Part shown: one piece after another, positions 1 to 8,779 of the stretch
How the letters are laid out: every line of letters starts with the position of its first letter
Position numbering within the stretch: position 1 is the first letter of the stretch
Assembly: GCF_003334855.1 (NCBI RefSeq)
Contig: NZ_QOWE01000001.1
Location: 124,001-188,000 of the forward strand
Direction of reading: 5' to 3'
Source of the DNA: Larkinella punicea
Lineage (GTDB): Bacteria; Bacteroidota; Bacteroidia; Cytophagales; Spirosomataceae
DNA: 64,000 nucleotides
Notes under the pieces: model-generated
Database searches by the model: none
Seen by the model: the letters and a program-made list of their open reading frames with translations, nothing else
What the model was told of the DNA's origin: nothing
Translations under genes and position numbers: made by a program

Positions 1-1
1 C

Positions 2-2806
2 TACTGGCACCGGTTTTTCCACCACCAACCCGATTTGAACTACGACAATCCGCTGGTTCAGGACGAAATTATCAAAATTCTGGATTACTGGTGTAAGATG
101 GGCGTGGACGGTTTTCGGCTCGATGCGGTTCCCTATCTCTTTGAACGCGAAGGCACCAACGGCGAAAATCTGGCGGAAACGCACGCGTACCTGAAAACAC
201 TGCGGAAACATGTCGACGAGCATTTTCCGGGAACCATCTTTCTGGCTGAAGCCAATATGTGGCCGGAAGATTCGGCTTCGTACTTTGGCGACGGCGACGA
301 GTGTCATATGAACTACCACTTTCCGGTGATGCCCCGAATGTTTATGGCCGTTCAGATGGAAGACCGCTATCCGATTACCGACATTTTCGATCAGACGCCC
401 GACATCCCGGAAACCTGCCAGTGGGCCATTTTTCTCCGAAACCACGACGAGTTGACGCTCGAAATGGTGACCGACGACGAGCGGGATTACATGTATAAGA
501 TGTACGCCAAAAACCCGAAAGCGCGCATCAACCTGGGCATCCGGCACCGGCTGGCTCCGCTGATGGATAACGACCGGCGGAAAATCGAGTTGCTGAATAG
601 TCTGCTGTTTTCGCTGGCTGGCACCCCGGTTTTGTATTACGGCGACGAAATCGGCATGGGCGACAATGTGTACCTGGGCGACCGCGACGGCGTTCGAACC
701 CCGATGCAGTGGTCGCCCGACCGGAATGCCGGTTTTTCGGTAACCAATCCGCAGAAGCTCTATCTGCCGGTGATTCTCGATCCGGCCTATCATTACGAAG
801 CCGTGAATGTGGAAACCCAGTGGCAGAACACCTCGTCGCTGCTGTGGTTTACGAAACGGATGATCAACATGCGCAAGCGGTACAAAGCGTTTGGGCGTGG
901 CAACCTGACGTTTCTGAACGTCGAAAATCCGAAAGTGCTGGCCTTTACCCGCAGCTACGAAAACGAGACGCTGCTGATTGTAGTCAACCTGTCCAAACAC
1001 TCGCAACCGGCGGAGATCGACCTGATCGACTACAAAGGCTACCGGCCGGTTGAACTGTTCAGCAAAAACCGGTTCCCGGTCATTCGGGAAGACAGCCCGT
1101 ATCCGTTTACGCTCGCGCCCTATGATTACCAGTGGTTTTCGCTGCAAAAAGCACACCCGGATATCGACCTCGAGAATGCGCTGCCGTCGCTGACGCTGGC
1201 GAAATGGGAAGACCTGACGCTGACCAAAGCCCGAACGACGCTCGAAAACGAGATTCTGCCGAACTACATCACAAAGGCCCACTGGTTTATCGGCAAAGGC
1301 CGGGAAATCGATAGTTTTGCCATCACCGACCAGGCCGTTATCCATCTGGACGACAAAACCGGCTCGCTCCTGCTGGTAGAGGTGTCGTATGAACAGGGGT
1401 TACCCGAATTGTATCAGGTGCCGGTCGTGTTCGTACAGGGTGACCGGGCCAGCCAGATCGCTACGAGTTGTCCGCAGGCGGTTTTGGCATCCTTAAGGCT
1501 CGGTGATCAGGACGGGTTGCTCTGCGATGCTTTCTTTACCGTCAAGTTGCATCAGTTGCTCTTTACCGGAATGGCCGCGAATCAGGCCATTCCGGCCAAA
1601 AATGGCAAGCTGGTTTTTACCGGGAATGACAAGTTGAAAAGCTATCCGTTGAACGCCGGGGAGATCAAATCCAAAATGCACACCGCCGACCGGGATTATA
1701 CGGCCATTGCCTACGACAACCAGTTTTTCCTGAAGATGTACCGAAAAGTGGACTGGAATCTGAACCCGGACGTGGAAATAACCCGGTTTTTGAGTGATGA
1801 AGCCCATTTTGAGTACGTTCCATCGTTTATCGGTACCATCGAATGGCAGTCTGAGAAAGGCTCGATTGCATTGGGAATGATGGAGGTGATGGTGGAAAAC
1901 CACGGCGACGGCCACAGCTTCATGCTGGAACGGATTCACAACTTCATCGAGCGGATTCTGGCGCGAAACAAAGAAACGCTGGCTTCGATTGGCCGCCAGG
2001 GCAGTTGGAGCGAACCCCTCAGTTTTGATGATTTAACCATCGAAAGCCGGGAATTGCTGGGCGGCACGGCTTCGGAAGAGGCCCGTCTGCTGGGCATCCG
2101 GACGGGTCAGATGCATCTGGCGCTGGCCAACACCACCAACAAGGACTTTGCCCCCGAAGAATTTTCGCTGCACTACCAGCGGTCGCTGTTTTCCGGTATG
2201 CAGTCGCTTGTTCGGGAAAGTTACCAGAGCCAGACCAAAAACCTGAAGGATTTGCCAGACGACAGCCGCCGGGAAGTGGAGGACATTCTGGGTAAAAAGC
2301 AGGCGGTTTTGGCCGCCATGAAACGGATTTATGACCACAAACTGGATGCGCTGAAAATTCGGATTCACGGGAATTACCACCTGGGACAGGTGCTGCTGAC
2401 GGGCCGTGATCTTGCCATTCAGGATTTTGGCGGCAATCCGCTGCGGAGTTTCAGCACCCGGCGCATCAAGCGGTCGCCGTTGCGGGATGCTGCCGCCATG
2501 ATCCGGTCATTTTATTACGTTGCTTACGATGGTATTCTGGCCACCAACCAGGTTCCGAAGGAGGACATCAAAACCCTGCTGCCGTTTGCCGACTGGTGGG
2601 CGTACCAGATCAGCCAGATCTTCCTGAAAGCGTACCTCGACACCGTTGAGGAAGCGAATTTCTATCCAAAAAACCGGGCTGATCTTCGGGTCATGCTGGA
2701 AGCTTATCTGTTGGAACGCGCCATGTTTGACCTCAATGATGACTTGGCCAACCGCCCGGACCGGGTTCTGGCACCGATCCGAATCATGAAAGCAATCCTT
2801 GATTGA
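2..2806 (+). CDS. treS: Trehalose synthase / maltokinase fusion (5'-truncated by window edge)
   Basis: The reading frame is open from base 2 and the start lies outside the window. The N-terminal third is a GH13 trehalose synthase (maltose alpha-D-glucosyltransferase) that interconverts maltose and trehalose. Visible catalytic motifs are GFRLDAV (nucleophile Asp), LAEANMWPED (acid/base Glu) and RNHDE (third Asp). The C-terminal ~540 residues are a maltokinase-like domain, which normally makes maltose-1-phosphate for the GlgE glycogen pathway. Its kinase motifs are unusual: HGNYHLGQ replaces the expected HGDxHLGQ, and DFGGNP replaces DFEGEP (codons near 2372 and 2423). The kinase half may therefore be impaired. 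A strong terminator follows, and the trehalose-6-phosphate synthase gene starts 198 bases downstream. The identity of the fusion is secure; kinase activity is not. Confidence 0.93.
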   Translation, partial: YWHRFFHHQPDLNYDNPLVQDEIIKILDYWCKMGVDGFRLDAVPYLFEREGTNGENLAETHAYLKTLRKHVDEHFPGTIFLAEANMWPEDSASYFGDGDECHMNYHFPVMPRMFMAVQMEDRYPITDIFDQTPDIPETCQWAIFLRNHDELTLEMVTDDERDYMYKMYAKNPKARINLGIRHRLAPLMDNDRRKIELLNSLLFSLAGTPVLYYGDEIGMGDNVYLGDRDGVRTPMQWSPDRNAGFSVTNPQKLYLPVILDPAYHYEAVNVETQWQNTSSLLWFTKRMINMRKRYKAFGRGNLTFLNVENPKVLAFTRSYENETLLIVVNLSKHSQPAEIDLIDYKGYRPVELFSKNRFPVIREDSPYPFTLAPYDYQWFSLQKAHPDIDLENALPSLTLAKWEDLTLTKARTTLENEILPNYITKAHWFIGKGREIDSFAITDQAVIHLDDKTGSLLLVEVSYEQGLPELYQVPVVFVQGDRASQIATSCPQAVLASLRLGDQDGLLCDAFFTVKLHQLLFTGMAANQAIPAKNGKLVFTGNDKLKSYPLNAGEIKSKMHTADRDYTAIAYDNQFFLKMYRKVDWNLNPDVEITRFLSDEAHFEYVPSFIGTIEWQSEKGSIALGMMEVMVENHGDGHSFMLERIHNFIERILARNKETLASIGRQGSWSEPLSFDDLTIESRELLGGTASEEARLLGIRTGQMHLALANTTNKDFAPEEFSLHYQRSLFSGMQSLVRESYQSQTKNLKDLPDDSRREVEDILGKKQAVLAAMKRIYDHKLDALKIRIHGNYHLGQVLLTGRDLAIQDFGGNPLRSFSTRRIKRSPLRDAAAMIRSFYYVAYDGILATNQVPKEDIKTLLPFADWWAYQISQIFLKAYLDTVEEANFYPKNRADLRVMLEAYLLERAMFDLNDDLANRPDRVLAPIRIMKAILD

Positions 2807-2905
2807 AAGCCGTTCACAACCAATCAGACGAACCTCTGACGATTACACAATTTATTACAAATCAGAAGTTTAAATAAAAAATTTAGCATTCTGGAGATGG
2901 CTGTT

Positions 2906-2938
2906 ACCCGGATTAGAATTTTTCTAATCCGGGTGTTT
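2906..2938 (+). terminator. Rho-independent terminator after treS
   Basis: A 12-bp perfect stem (ACCCGGATTAGA pairing with TCTAATCCGGGT) with a five-base loop is followed by GTTTT. It sits about 100 bases after the treS stop and before the next gene, so the two trehalose genes are probably separate transcription units. Confidence 0.8.
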
Positions 2939-3004
2939 TCCGAACCATTCCACGCTAAATGGTCTTATTTAATTACCCGACGTGATTAGTATAAACCATT
3001 CATT

Positions 3005-5206
3005 ATGAAGAACAATAGACTTATCATCGTTTCGTATCGGCTCCCTTTTGCCTTTGAAACCACCTCCGGTAGTACGACGCTGAAAGCCTCCTCAGGGGGA
3101 TTGGTGACGGCCATGAAATCGCTGGATTTCAAAGGCGCCCGTGAAAAACCGGTTTGGGTGGGCTGTGCCGATTTCTCCCGCCGAACCTGGGAAAAACACA
3201 AACACCTCCTCAACGATGACTTTGAGTATGTCCCGGTTTTTTTAGACCGCAAGATTCAGCAGGATTTCTACAACGGTTTCTCCAATTCGGTCATCTGGCC
3301 CCTTTTTCACTATTTCACGACCTACGTCGACTACCAGGAAAAGGATTTTGTAGCCTACCAGAAAGCCAACGAGGCCGTCAGCGAAGCCGTTGCGCAACTG
3401 ATGAAACCCCAGGACATCGTTTGGGTACACGACTATCACTTCATGGGTTTGCCGAGGTTGATCCGTGAAAAAAAGCCCGATGCGACGATCGGTTTTTTCC
3501 TGCATATTCCCTTCCCTTCCTACGAATTAATCCGGATTCTGCCCCAGAAATGCAAGCAATACCTGTTGACGGGCCTGCTGGGGGCCGATCTGGTCGGTTT
3601 TCATACCAACGACTACAACATCCATTTTCTGCAATCCGTCCAGATCAACCTCGGCGTTCAGCACAAAATCTGGAAGATCAACTACCAGAACCGGCTTATT
3701 CAGTCGGATGCGTTTCCCGTCGGCATCAACTATTCGCTCTACCACGACGCCTACGACAACGCGGATGTGGTGGAAGAACGGGCGGCTTTGAAGAATGCCT
3801 ACAAAGATAATAAGATCATTTTTTCGGTCGATCGGCTGGACTATACCAAGGGTGTTATGCAACGGCTCGATGCGCTGGAAGCCTTCTTGCAACGCTACCC
3901 CGAATGGACGGAGCGGTTGACGTTTATTCTGGTGGTGGTGCCCTCCCGCGATGAAATTCTGAAATACGGCGAACGGAAAGTGATGATCGAACAGGCCGTC
4001 GGGCGAATCAACGGCAAATACGGAACCCTGATCTGGCGGCCCATTGTCTATCGCTACGGTTCGGTGCCTTTTCCGCAGTTGCTCGCACTCTATACGGCCT
4101 GCGACGTAGCCCTGATCACGCCCATTCGCGACGGGATGAATCTGGTTGCCAAGGAGTTTGTTGCGGCCCGCAAAGACCATCAGGGCGTATTGATCCTGAG
4201 TGAAATGACCGGAGCCGCCAACGAAATGAGCACCGCCCTGCACATCAATCCGATGGATGAAAATGAAGTGGCCGACCAAATGAAAATCGCCCTGGAAATG
4301 GAACCGGAAGAGCAGGCCCGCCGGATTGCCATCATGCAGCGCCGATTGAAGGAATATGATGTCAAAAAATGGGCCGGCAGTTTTGTCGAAAGTTTATTGA
4401 ATATGCAAAGTACCCAACAGATTGAACCCGCTCCGCTCTTAAAATCACAACCCAACTTCTCCCTCCAAGAACGGTACGCCCAGGCCCGCTCGCGGCTGCT
4501 GCTGCTCGATTATGACGGCACGCTGGTGAACTACAAGACCAAACCGGAACTGGCTGCTCCGCCCATCGAAGTGATCAACGTGCTGGGCAGGCTGGCCAGC
4601 CGCCGGGAAAATTACGTGGTGATCATCAGCGGGCGCGACCAGCAGACGCTCGACGAATGGCTGGGTTTTCTGCCCATCGACATGGTGGCCGAACACGGTT
4701 CGTATATTAAGCAACAGGGATTGTGGCGACGGGACATTCTGGACGACGGTTCGTGGAAACAGATTGTCAGTCCGGTTCTGATCGATTTTGTGACCCGCTG
4801 CCCCGGCTCTTTTATTGAAGAAAAAAGCCATTCGCTGGCCTGGCATTACCGCTCTGCCGAATCGGAAACCGGCTTTGTGCGGTCCCGCGAGTTGATCACC
4901 ACGCTCGAAAACCTGCTGCCCTACCAGTTGCGGGTGATCGATGGCAATTGCGTGGTCGAAATCAAAAGTACCGAAACTGATAAAGGCAAGGTTGCCAAGC
5001 AATTATCCCTGGCCAGACCCTACGACTTTGTGCTGGCCATCGGCGACGATCGCACCGATGAAGATATGTTTACGGCTCTGACGCTGGAAAACCAATATAC
5101 CGTCAAGGTTGGCCCCGGCAGCACCCATGCTGCTCATCGGGTCGAAAATGTCCAGGAAGTCCTGGCGTTGCTGAAAGACTTCAGTGCTGAAAATATGCCG
5201 CTTTAA
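3005..5206 (+). CDS. otsA/otsB: Bifunctional trehalose-6-phosphate synthase / phosphatase (OtsA-OtsB fusion)
   Basis: This 733-residue cytoplasmic enzyme makes trehalose from a nucleotide-activated glucose and glucose-6-phosphate, then dephosphorylates it. Residues 1 to about 470 are a GT20 glycosyltransferase, with GGLVTAM near the N terminus, WVHDYHFMGLPRL, and SVDRLDYTKGV in the donor-binding half. From about residue 490 there is a HAD-type OtsB phosphatase with the DYDGT motif (Asp502 and Asp504), SGRD, and a late GDDRTDEDMF metal-binding motif. All expected catalytic motifs are present. The ATG start places the usual RLIIVSYRLP strand at the N terminus. The upstream treS gene gives a second, maltose-based route to trehalose. 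Confidence 0.95.
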   Translation: MKNNRLIIVSYRLPFAFETTSGSTTLKASSGGLVTAMKSLDFKGAREKPVWVGCADFSRRTWEKHKHLLNDDFEYVPVFLDRKIQQDFYNGFSNSVIWPLFHYFTTYVDYQEKDFVAYQKANEAVSEAVAQLMKPQDIVWVHDYHFMGLPRLIREKKPDATIGFFLHIPFPSYELIRILPQKCKQYLLTGLLGADLVGFHTNDYNIHFLQSVQINLGVQHKIWKINYQNRLIQSDAFPVGINYSLYHDAYDNADVVEERAALKNAYKDNKIIFSVDRLDYTKGVMQRLDALEAFLQRYPEWTERLTFILVVVPSRDEILKYGERKVMIEQAVGRINGKYGTLIWRPIVYRYGSVPFPQLLALYTACDVALITPIRDGMNLVAKEFVAARKDHQGVLILSEMTGAANEMSTALHINPMDENEVADQMKIALEMEPEEQARRIAIMQRRLKEYDVKKWAGSFVESLLNMQSTQQIEPAPLLKSQPNFSLQERYAQARSRLLLLDYDGTLVNYKTKPELAAPPIEVINVLGRLASRRENYVVIISGRDQQTLDEWLGFLPIDMVAEHGSYIKQQGLWRRDILDDGSWKQIVSPVLIDFVTRCPGSFIEEKSHSLAWHYRSAESETGFVRSRELITTLENLLPYQLRVIDGNCVVEIKSTETDKGKVAKQLSLARPYDFVLAIGDDRTDEDMFTALTLENQYTVKVGPGSTHAAHRVENVQEVLALLKDFSAENMPL

Positions 5207-5292
5207 TTAACCCGGATAGATACCAAAAAAAGGCAGTAAAATACAACGACTTTCTCCTTCTGCTAGCTTAACTCTCTAAGCAAACGCATCGG

Positions 5293-6687
5293 ATGGATGT
5301 CCTCCTGGTTTTACTGCCTTTGGCTTTTTTGATTGTTGTTGCCTACCGCGGATTCAATGTTATCTTATTTGCACCCATTGCTGCTTTGCTGGCCGTTCTG
5401 CTAGCCAATCCGGCTTACGTCCTGCCGTTTTTTTCGGGCGTTTTTCTCGATAAAATGGCCGGTTTTATCAAGCTCTATTTCCCGGTGTTTTTGTTGGGGG
5501 CGGTGTTGGGAAAGCTCATCGAAATGGCGGGGTATGCCAAATCCATTTCCACGGCGGTGATTGATGTTATTGGCAAAAACCGGGCGATGCTTGCCGTGGT
5601 GCTGGTGGGAGCCATTCTCAGCTACGGCGGGGTGTCGCTGTTCGTCGTGGTGTTTGCCATTTACCCCTTCGCGGCCGAACTCTTCAAAGCCAGCGACATT
5701 CCCAAACGCCTGATTCCCGCGACCATTGGCCTCGGCTCGTTCACCTTTACGATGGACGCCCTGCCGGGAACTCCTCAGATTCAGAACATTATCCCAACTA
5801 CATTTTTCAATACCGATGCCTGGGCCGCTCCCTGGCTGGGCATTTGCGGGAGTATCTTTATCTTTTCGATTGGCATGTTCTACCTGCAATGGCAACGAAA
5901 CCTGGCGATCCAAACCGGCGAAGGTTACGGAAAAAACCACCTCAATGAACCCGAAAGACGGGCCGAAACGACGCTGCCTTCCGTCGCCCTTGCGGTGATC
6001 CCGTTGCTCGTTGTGACGGTTTTCAACAAGGTTTTCACCGTACTGATTCCCCAACACTACGGCAAAACGTTCGACTTCGCCAACCTGGGGATGGAAGGAA
6101 TTCCATCCATTGAGATTTCAAAATTAACGGCTGTCTGGGCGGTGGAAGGGGCACTGATTCTGGGCATCATCACCGTTCTCCTTTTTGCCTTCCGGGCCAT
6201 CAAAGCCGGTTTTACGGCGGGGCTTAACCTCGCCATCGGTGGTGCCTTGCTGGCCACGCTGAATACCGCATCCGAATACGGTTTTGGAGCCGTGATTGCG
6301 GCTCTTCCGGGATTTAAAGTGGTGAGCGCAGGCATCGCGTCCCTTTTCAAAGACCCGCTGGTCAACGAAGCCGTTACGACCACGACGCTGGCCGGGATTA
6401 CGGGTTCCGGTTCGGGCGGTTTGAGCATCAGCCTGGCACTCATGAGCAAAACCTACCTCGAACAGGCCGCCCAACGGGGCATCGATCCGGAAGTGCTGCA
6501 CCGGGTGGCGGCCATGGCCTGTGGCGGCATGGACTCCCTGCCGCACAACGGTGCGCTGATCACCCTACTGGCCGTAACCGGACTGACGCATAAACAGGCT
6601 TATAAGGACATTTTTATCCTGACCCTCGTCAAAACCGCAGCCGTGTTCTTTGTGATTGCCCTGTATTATGTCTTCGGTATCGTTTAA
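5293..6687 (+). CDS. GntP-family permease (gluconate/organic acid:H+ symporter type)
   Basis: This 464-residue integral inner-membrane protein has roughly 11-12 hydrophobic segments. The sequence GLGSFTFTMDALPGTPQIQN and a late ACGGMDSLPHNGALITLL segment fit the GntP/CitM-like family of anion:proton symporters. The substrate cannot be read from sequence; gluconate, glycerate or another hydroxy acid is possible. It starts 86 bases after the trehalose gene, with no clear terminator between them, and ends before a repeat block. The aquaporin gene beyond converges on it. Confidence 0.85.
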   Translation: MDVLLVLLPLAFLIVVAYRGFNVILFAPIAALLAVLLANPAYVLPFFSGVFLDKMAGFIKLYFPVFLLGAVLGKLIEMAGYAKSISTAVIDVIGKNRAMLAVVLVGAILSYGGVSLFVVVFAIYPFAAELFKASDIPKRLIPATIGLGSFTFTMDALPGTPQIQNIIPTTFFNTDAWAAPWLGICGSIFIFSIGMFYLQWQRNLAIQTGEGYGKNHLNEPERRAETTLPSVALAVIPLLVVTVFNKVFTVLIPQHYGKTFDFANLGMEGIPSIEISKLTAVWAVEGALILGIITVLLFAFRAIKAGFTAGLNLAIGGALLATLNTASEYGFGAVIAALPGFKVVSAGIASLFKDPLVNEAVTTTTLAGITGSGSGGLSISLALMSKTYLEQAAQRGIDPEVLHRVAAMACGGMDSLPHNGALITLLAVTGLTHKQAYKDIFILTLVKTAAVFFVIALYYVFGIV

Positions 6688-6720
6688 AAGTCCCGAAGCC
6701 TGACACCGATATTATATGAA

Positions 6721-6962
6721 CCATCCCTACGGGATTCATCCCCGAATAATCGGACACGGTTCCTACAAAATGAGCCGTCCCGATGGGACGTGTCGTGCAA
6801 CCCGGTTTCCGCAGGAATACCAATCAATCCCGTAGGGATGATTCATTTTGTAGAAACGGGCACACGAAAATTTAAAAACAATCCCGTAGGGATGATCCAT
6901 TTTGTAGAATCGCACCACAGGAAATTCAAACCAATCCCGTAGGGATGGCCCATTTTGTAGGA
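6721..6962 (+). repeat. Cluster of short palindromic repeats
   Basis: Three direct copies of a ~31-base unit (core CAATCCCGTAGGGATG, then CATTTTGTAG) start at 6825, 6879 and 6932, a period of 53-54 bases. Diverged inverted copies lie to the left, at 6721-6736 and 6762-6788. The core contains the palindrome ATCCCTACGGGAT. The cluster fills the space between two convergent genes. It resembles REP/BIME-type intergenic repeats; no coding sequence is visible in it. Confidence 0.8.
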
Positions 6963-6969
6963 TCTTTTT

Positions 6970-7671
6970 TTATTTTCTCTTTTCTTCAAAAACACCCTTA
7001 TAAAACAAGGCAGCTACAATTCCGCCCACAATCGGAGCCACGATAAAAAGCCACAATTGTTTCAGGGCCAGACCACCGGCAAAAATCGCCGGGCCAAAAC
7101 TCCGCGCGGGGTTGACCGACGTTCCCGTGACTGGAATGGCCACCAGGTGAATCAGCACCAGCGTCAGACCGATGGCCAGACCAGCCATGTTGCTGTTGCC
7201 CAACCGCGACGTCGTTTTGAAAATAACCAGCAGAAACAGGAACGTCAGGACAGCTTCCGTAATGAATGCGGAGGAGGTGCTGTAGGCTCCCAGATAGCCG
7301 GGGCCCCAGCCGTTGGAACCGAGCGCCCATTGGCCCATCGAAAAACCGGGAGCCCCGCTCTGGATCAGATACAATACGCCCGCCCCCAGCGTGGCCCCGA
7401 TAAACTGGGCAATGATGTAGGCGATGGCATCACTGACGCTGATTTTCCCGGCCACCAGCATGGCAATCGTAATGGCCGGATTGATGTGGCAACCCGAAAC
7501 CGGGCCGATGGCGTAGGCCATTACCACCACCGCCAGACCAAAGGCAAACGAAATGCCCAACAAGCCGATACCGGCGGGTCCGGTGGTCGAAATTCCGGAA
7601 ATACTGGCGGCTCCGCAGCCAAAGAGAACCAGGGAAAAGGTGCCGATCAGTTCGGCCAGTGACTTTTTCAT
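6970..7671 (-). CDS. aqpZ: Aquaporin Z-type water channel
   Basis: This 233-residue MIP-family channel has six predicted transmembrane helices. Both half-helix NPA motifs are intact: HINPA (64-66) and SVNPAR (187-189). The residues expected at the selectivity filter, Phe44, His175, Thr184 and Arg190, match the water-selective AqpZ type rather than glycerol facilitators. It therefore most likely conducts water across the inner membrane, which fits a neighbourhood rich in trehalose (osmolyte) genes. It is transcribed toward the permease, with the repeat block at its 3' end. Confidence 0.93.
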   Translation of the reverse strand: MKKSLAELIGTFSLVLFGCGAASISGISTTGPAGIGLLGISFAFGLAVVVMAYAIGPVSGCHINPAITIAMLVAGKISVSDAIAYIIAQFIGATLGAGVLYLIQSGAPGFSMGQWALGSNGWGPGYLGAYSTSSAFITEAVLTFLFLLVIFKTTSRLGNSNMAGLAIGLTLVLIHLVAIPVTGTSVNPARSFGPAIFAGGLALKQLWLFIVAPIVGGIVAALFYKGVFEEKRK

Positions 7672-7762
7672 AGACAGTTTTTAAGTTTAAGAGAAAGGGT
7701 TTGTTGGCCCATTCTTTTGACCTCAAAAACCGGATTAAGTCACAGGTAACCGAAGAAAAACA

Positions 7763-8689
7763 CTACTGGTAATTTTCAAACCAGTTAAAGCGCTCCTGTA
7801 TGATTGCATCCTTCTGCTTTTTAACGTAGGCCAGATACATACCGGCAACGGGCGACATTTTTTTGTGGGAAAGCCAGATCAGACTCCAAACCGATTTGAT
7901 GGGAAAATTCTCAACCGGGATAATCCGGAGCTGACCGTTTTCAAGCTCATTTTTAATGCCGATCAGCGGCATAACGGAATAGCCTAACCCGGCAATAACC
8001 GCCTGTTTTACGGCTTCATTGGAAGTCAGTTCCATCTTTTTCAAAACCGTTAGCCCGTTGTTTTCCAAATACCGCTCCATCACCAGCCGGGTACCGGAGC
8101 CTGCTTCCCGGTAAATTAGTGGAATGGTTTCGAACAGGCGCATCGTGTACGGTTTCGGGCCAACGTCCGTCTCCTGACTCCCCACCAGATACAGCTTATT
8201 CTGCATCAGTTCAATCTGGCTGATGGCCAACTGAGTCGGCAAGACGGAAACCAGCGAGAAGTCAACTTCATTGTTCTCCAGACTGCTGATCACTTTCGAT
8301 TTGTTCGTCACATCCAGCACCAGTTCGATGCCCGGATGCTGCTTCATAAAATCGGTCAAAAAATACGGCATTACGTATTTACCGGTACTAACCACCGAAA
8401 TTTTCAAGCGCCCCGTTAGTTGCCCTTTATAGGCCAGTGTTTTGTAATTAATGGCGTAGACTTCATTCAGGATATTTTCGGCCGCAATGGCCATTTCTTT
8501 CCCAAAATCCGTGATGTATAACTTCTTTCCGATCACTTCCGTCAGCGGAATTTCAAATTGATTCTGAAAATTTTTCAGTTGGATTGAAACGGCCGGCTGG
8601 GTCAGATGCAATACTTCGGCGGCCTTGGTAATACTCTGGGTTTGAACAATCGTTGAAAAAATGCGAAGCTGATTCAGCGTATAATTCAT
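7763..8689 (-). CDS. LysR-family transcriptional regulator
   Basis: A 308-residue LysR-type regulator. The N-terminal winged helix-turn-helix spans about residues 5-65 (the TQSITKAAEVLHLTQPAVS segment is the canonical LysR HTH). The rest is the periplasmic-binding-like effector domain. It is divergent from the isocitrate dehydrogenase gene across a 90-base gap, the classic layout in which a LysR protein regulates the gene beside it and itself. The effector is unknown; CbbR/CysB-like regulation by a metabolite is possible but not shown. Confidence 0.9.
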   Translation of the reverse strand: MNYTLNQLRIFSTIVQTQSITKAAEVLHLTQPAVSIQLKNFQNQFEIPLTEVIGKKLYITDFGKEMAIAAENILNEVYAINYKTLAYKGQLTGRLKISVVSTGKYVMPYFLTDFMKQHPGIELVLDVTNKSKVISSLENNEVDFSLVSVLPTQLAISQIELMQNKLYLVGSQETDVGPKPYTMRLFETIPLIYREAGSGTRLVMERYLENNGLTVLKKMELTSNEAVKQAVIAGLGYSVMPLIGIKNELENGQLRIIPVENFPIKSVWSLIWLSHKKMSPVAGMYLAYVKKQKDAIIQERFNWFENYQ

Positions 8690-8713
8690 AAATATCTTTT
8701 ATACATATCATTA

Positions 8714-8721
8714 CAAACATA
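8714..8721 (-). promoter_or_regulatory. Possible -7 promoter element for the LysR gene
   Basis: On the minus strand this reads TATGTTTG, matching the Bacteroidota -7 consensus TAnnTTTG, 25 bases before the lysR ATG. A good -33 TTTG partner is not evident, so the assignment is tentative. The intergenic space is very AT-rich and probably also holds the promoter of the divergent isocitrate dehydrogenase gene. Confidence 0.35.
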
Positions 8722-8779
8722 AATAAAAATATATAATTCTGACACTGCAATTTTGTCGCATCAATAACTGCTTATTAAA

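Noticed and set aside
6721-6962. CRISPR-like array
   Set aside because: Repeats are palindromic, occur in both orientations and are only a few; spacing lengths do not fit a spacer array, and no cas genes are present.
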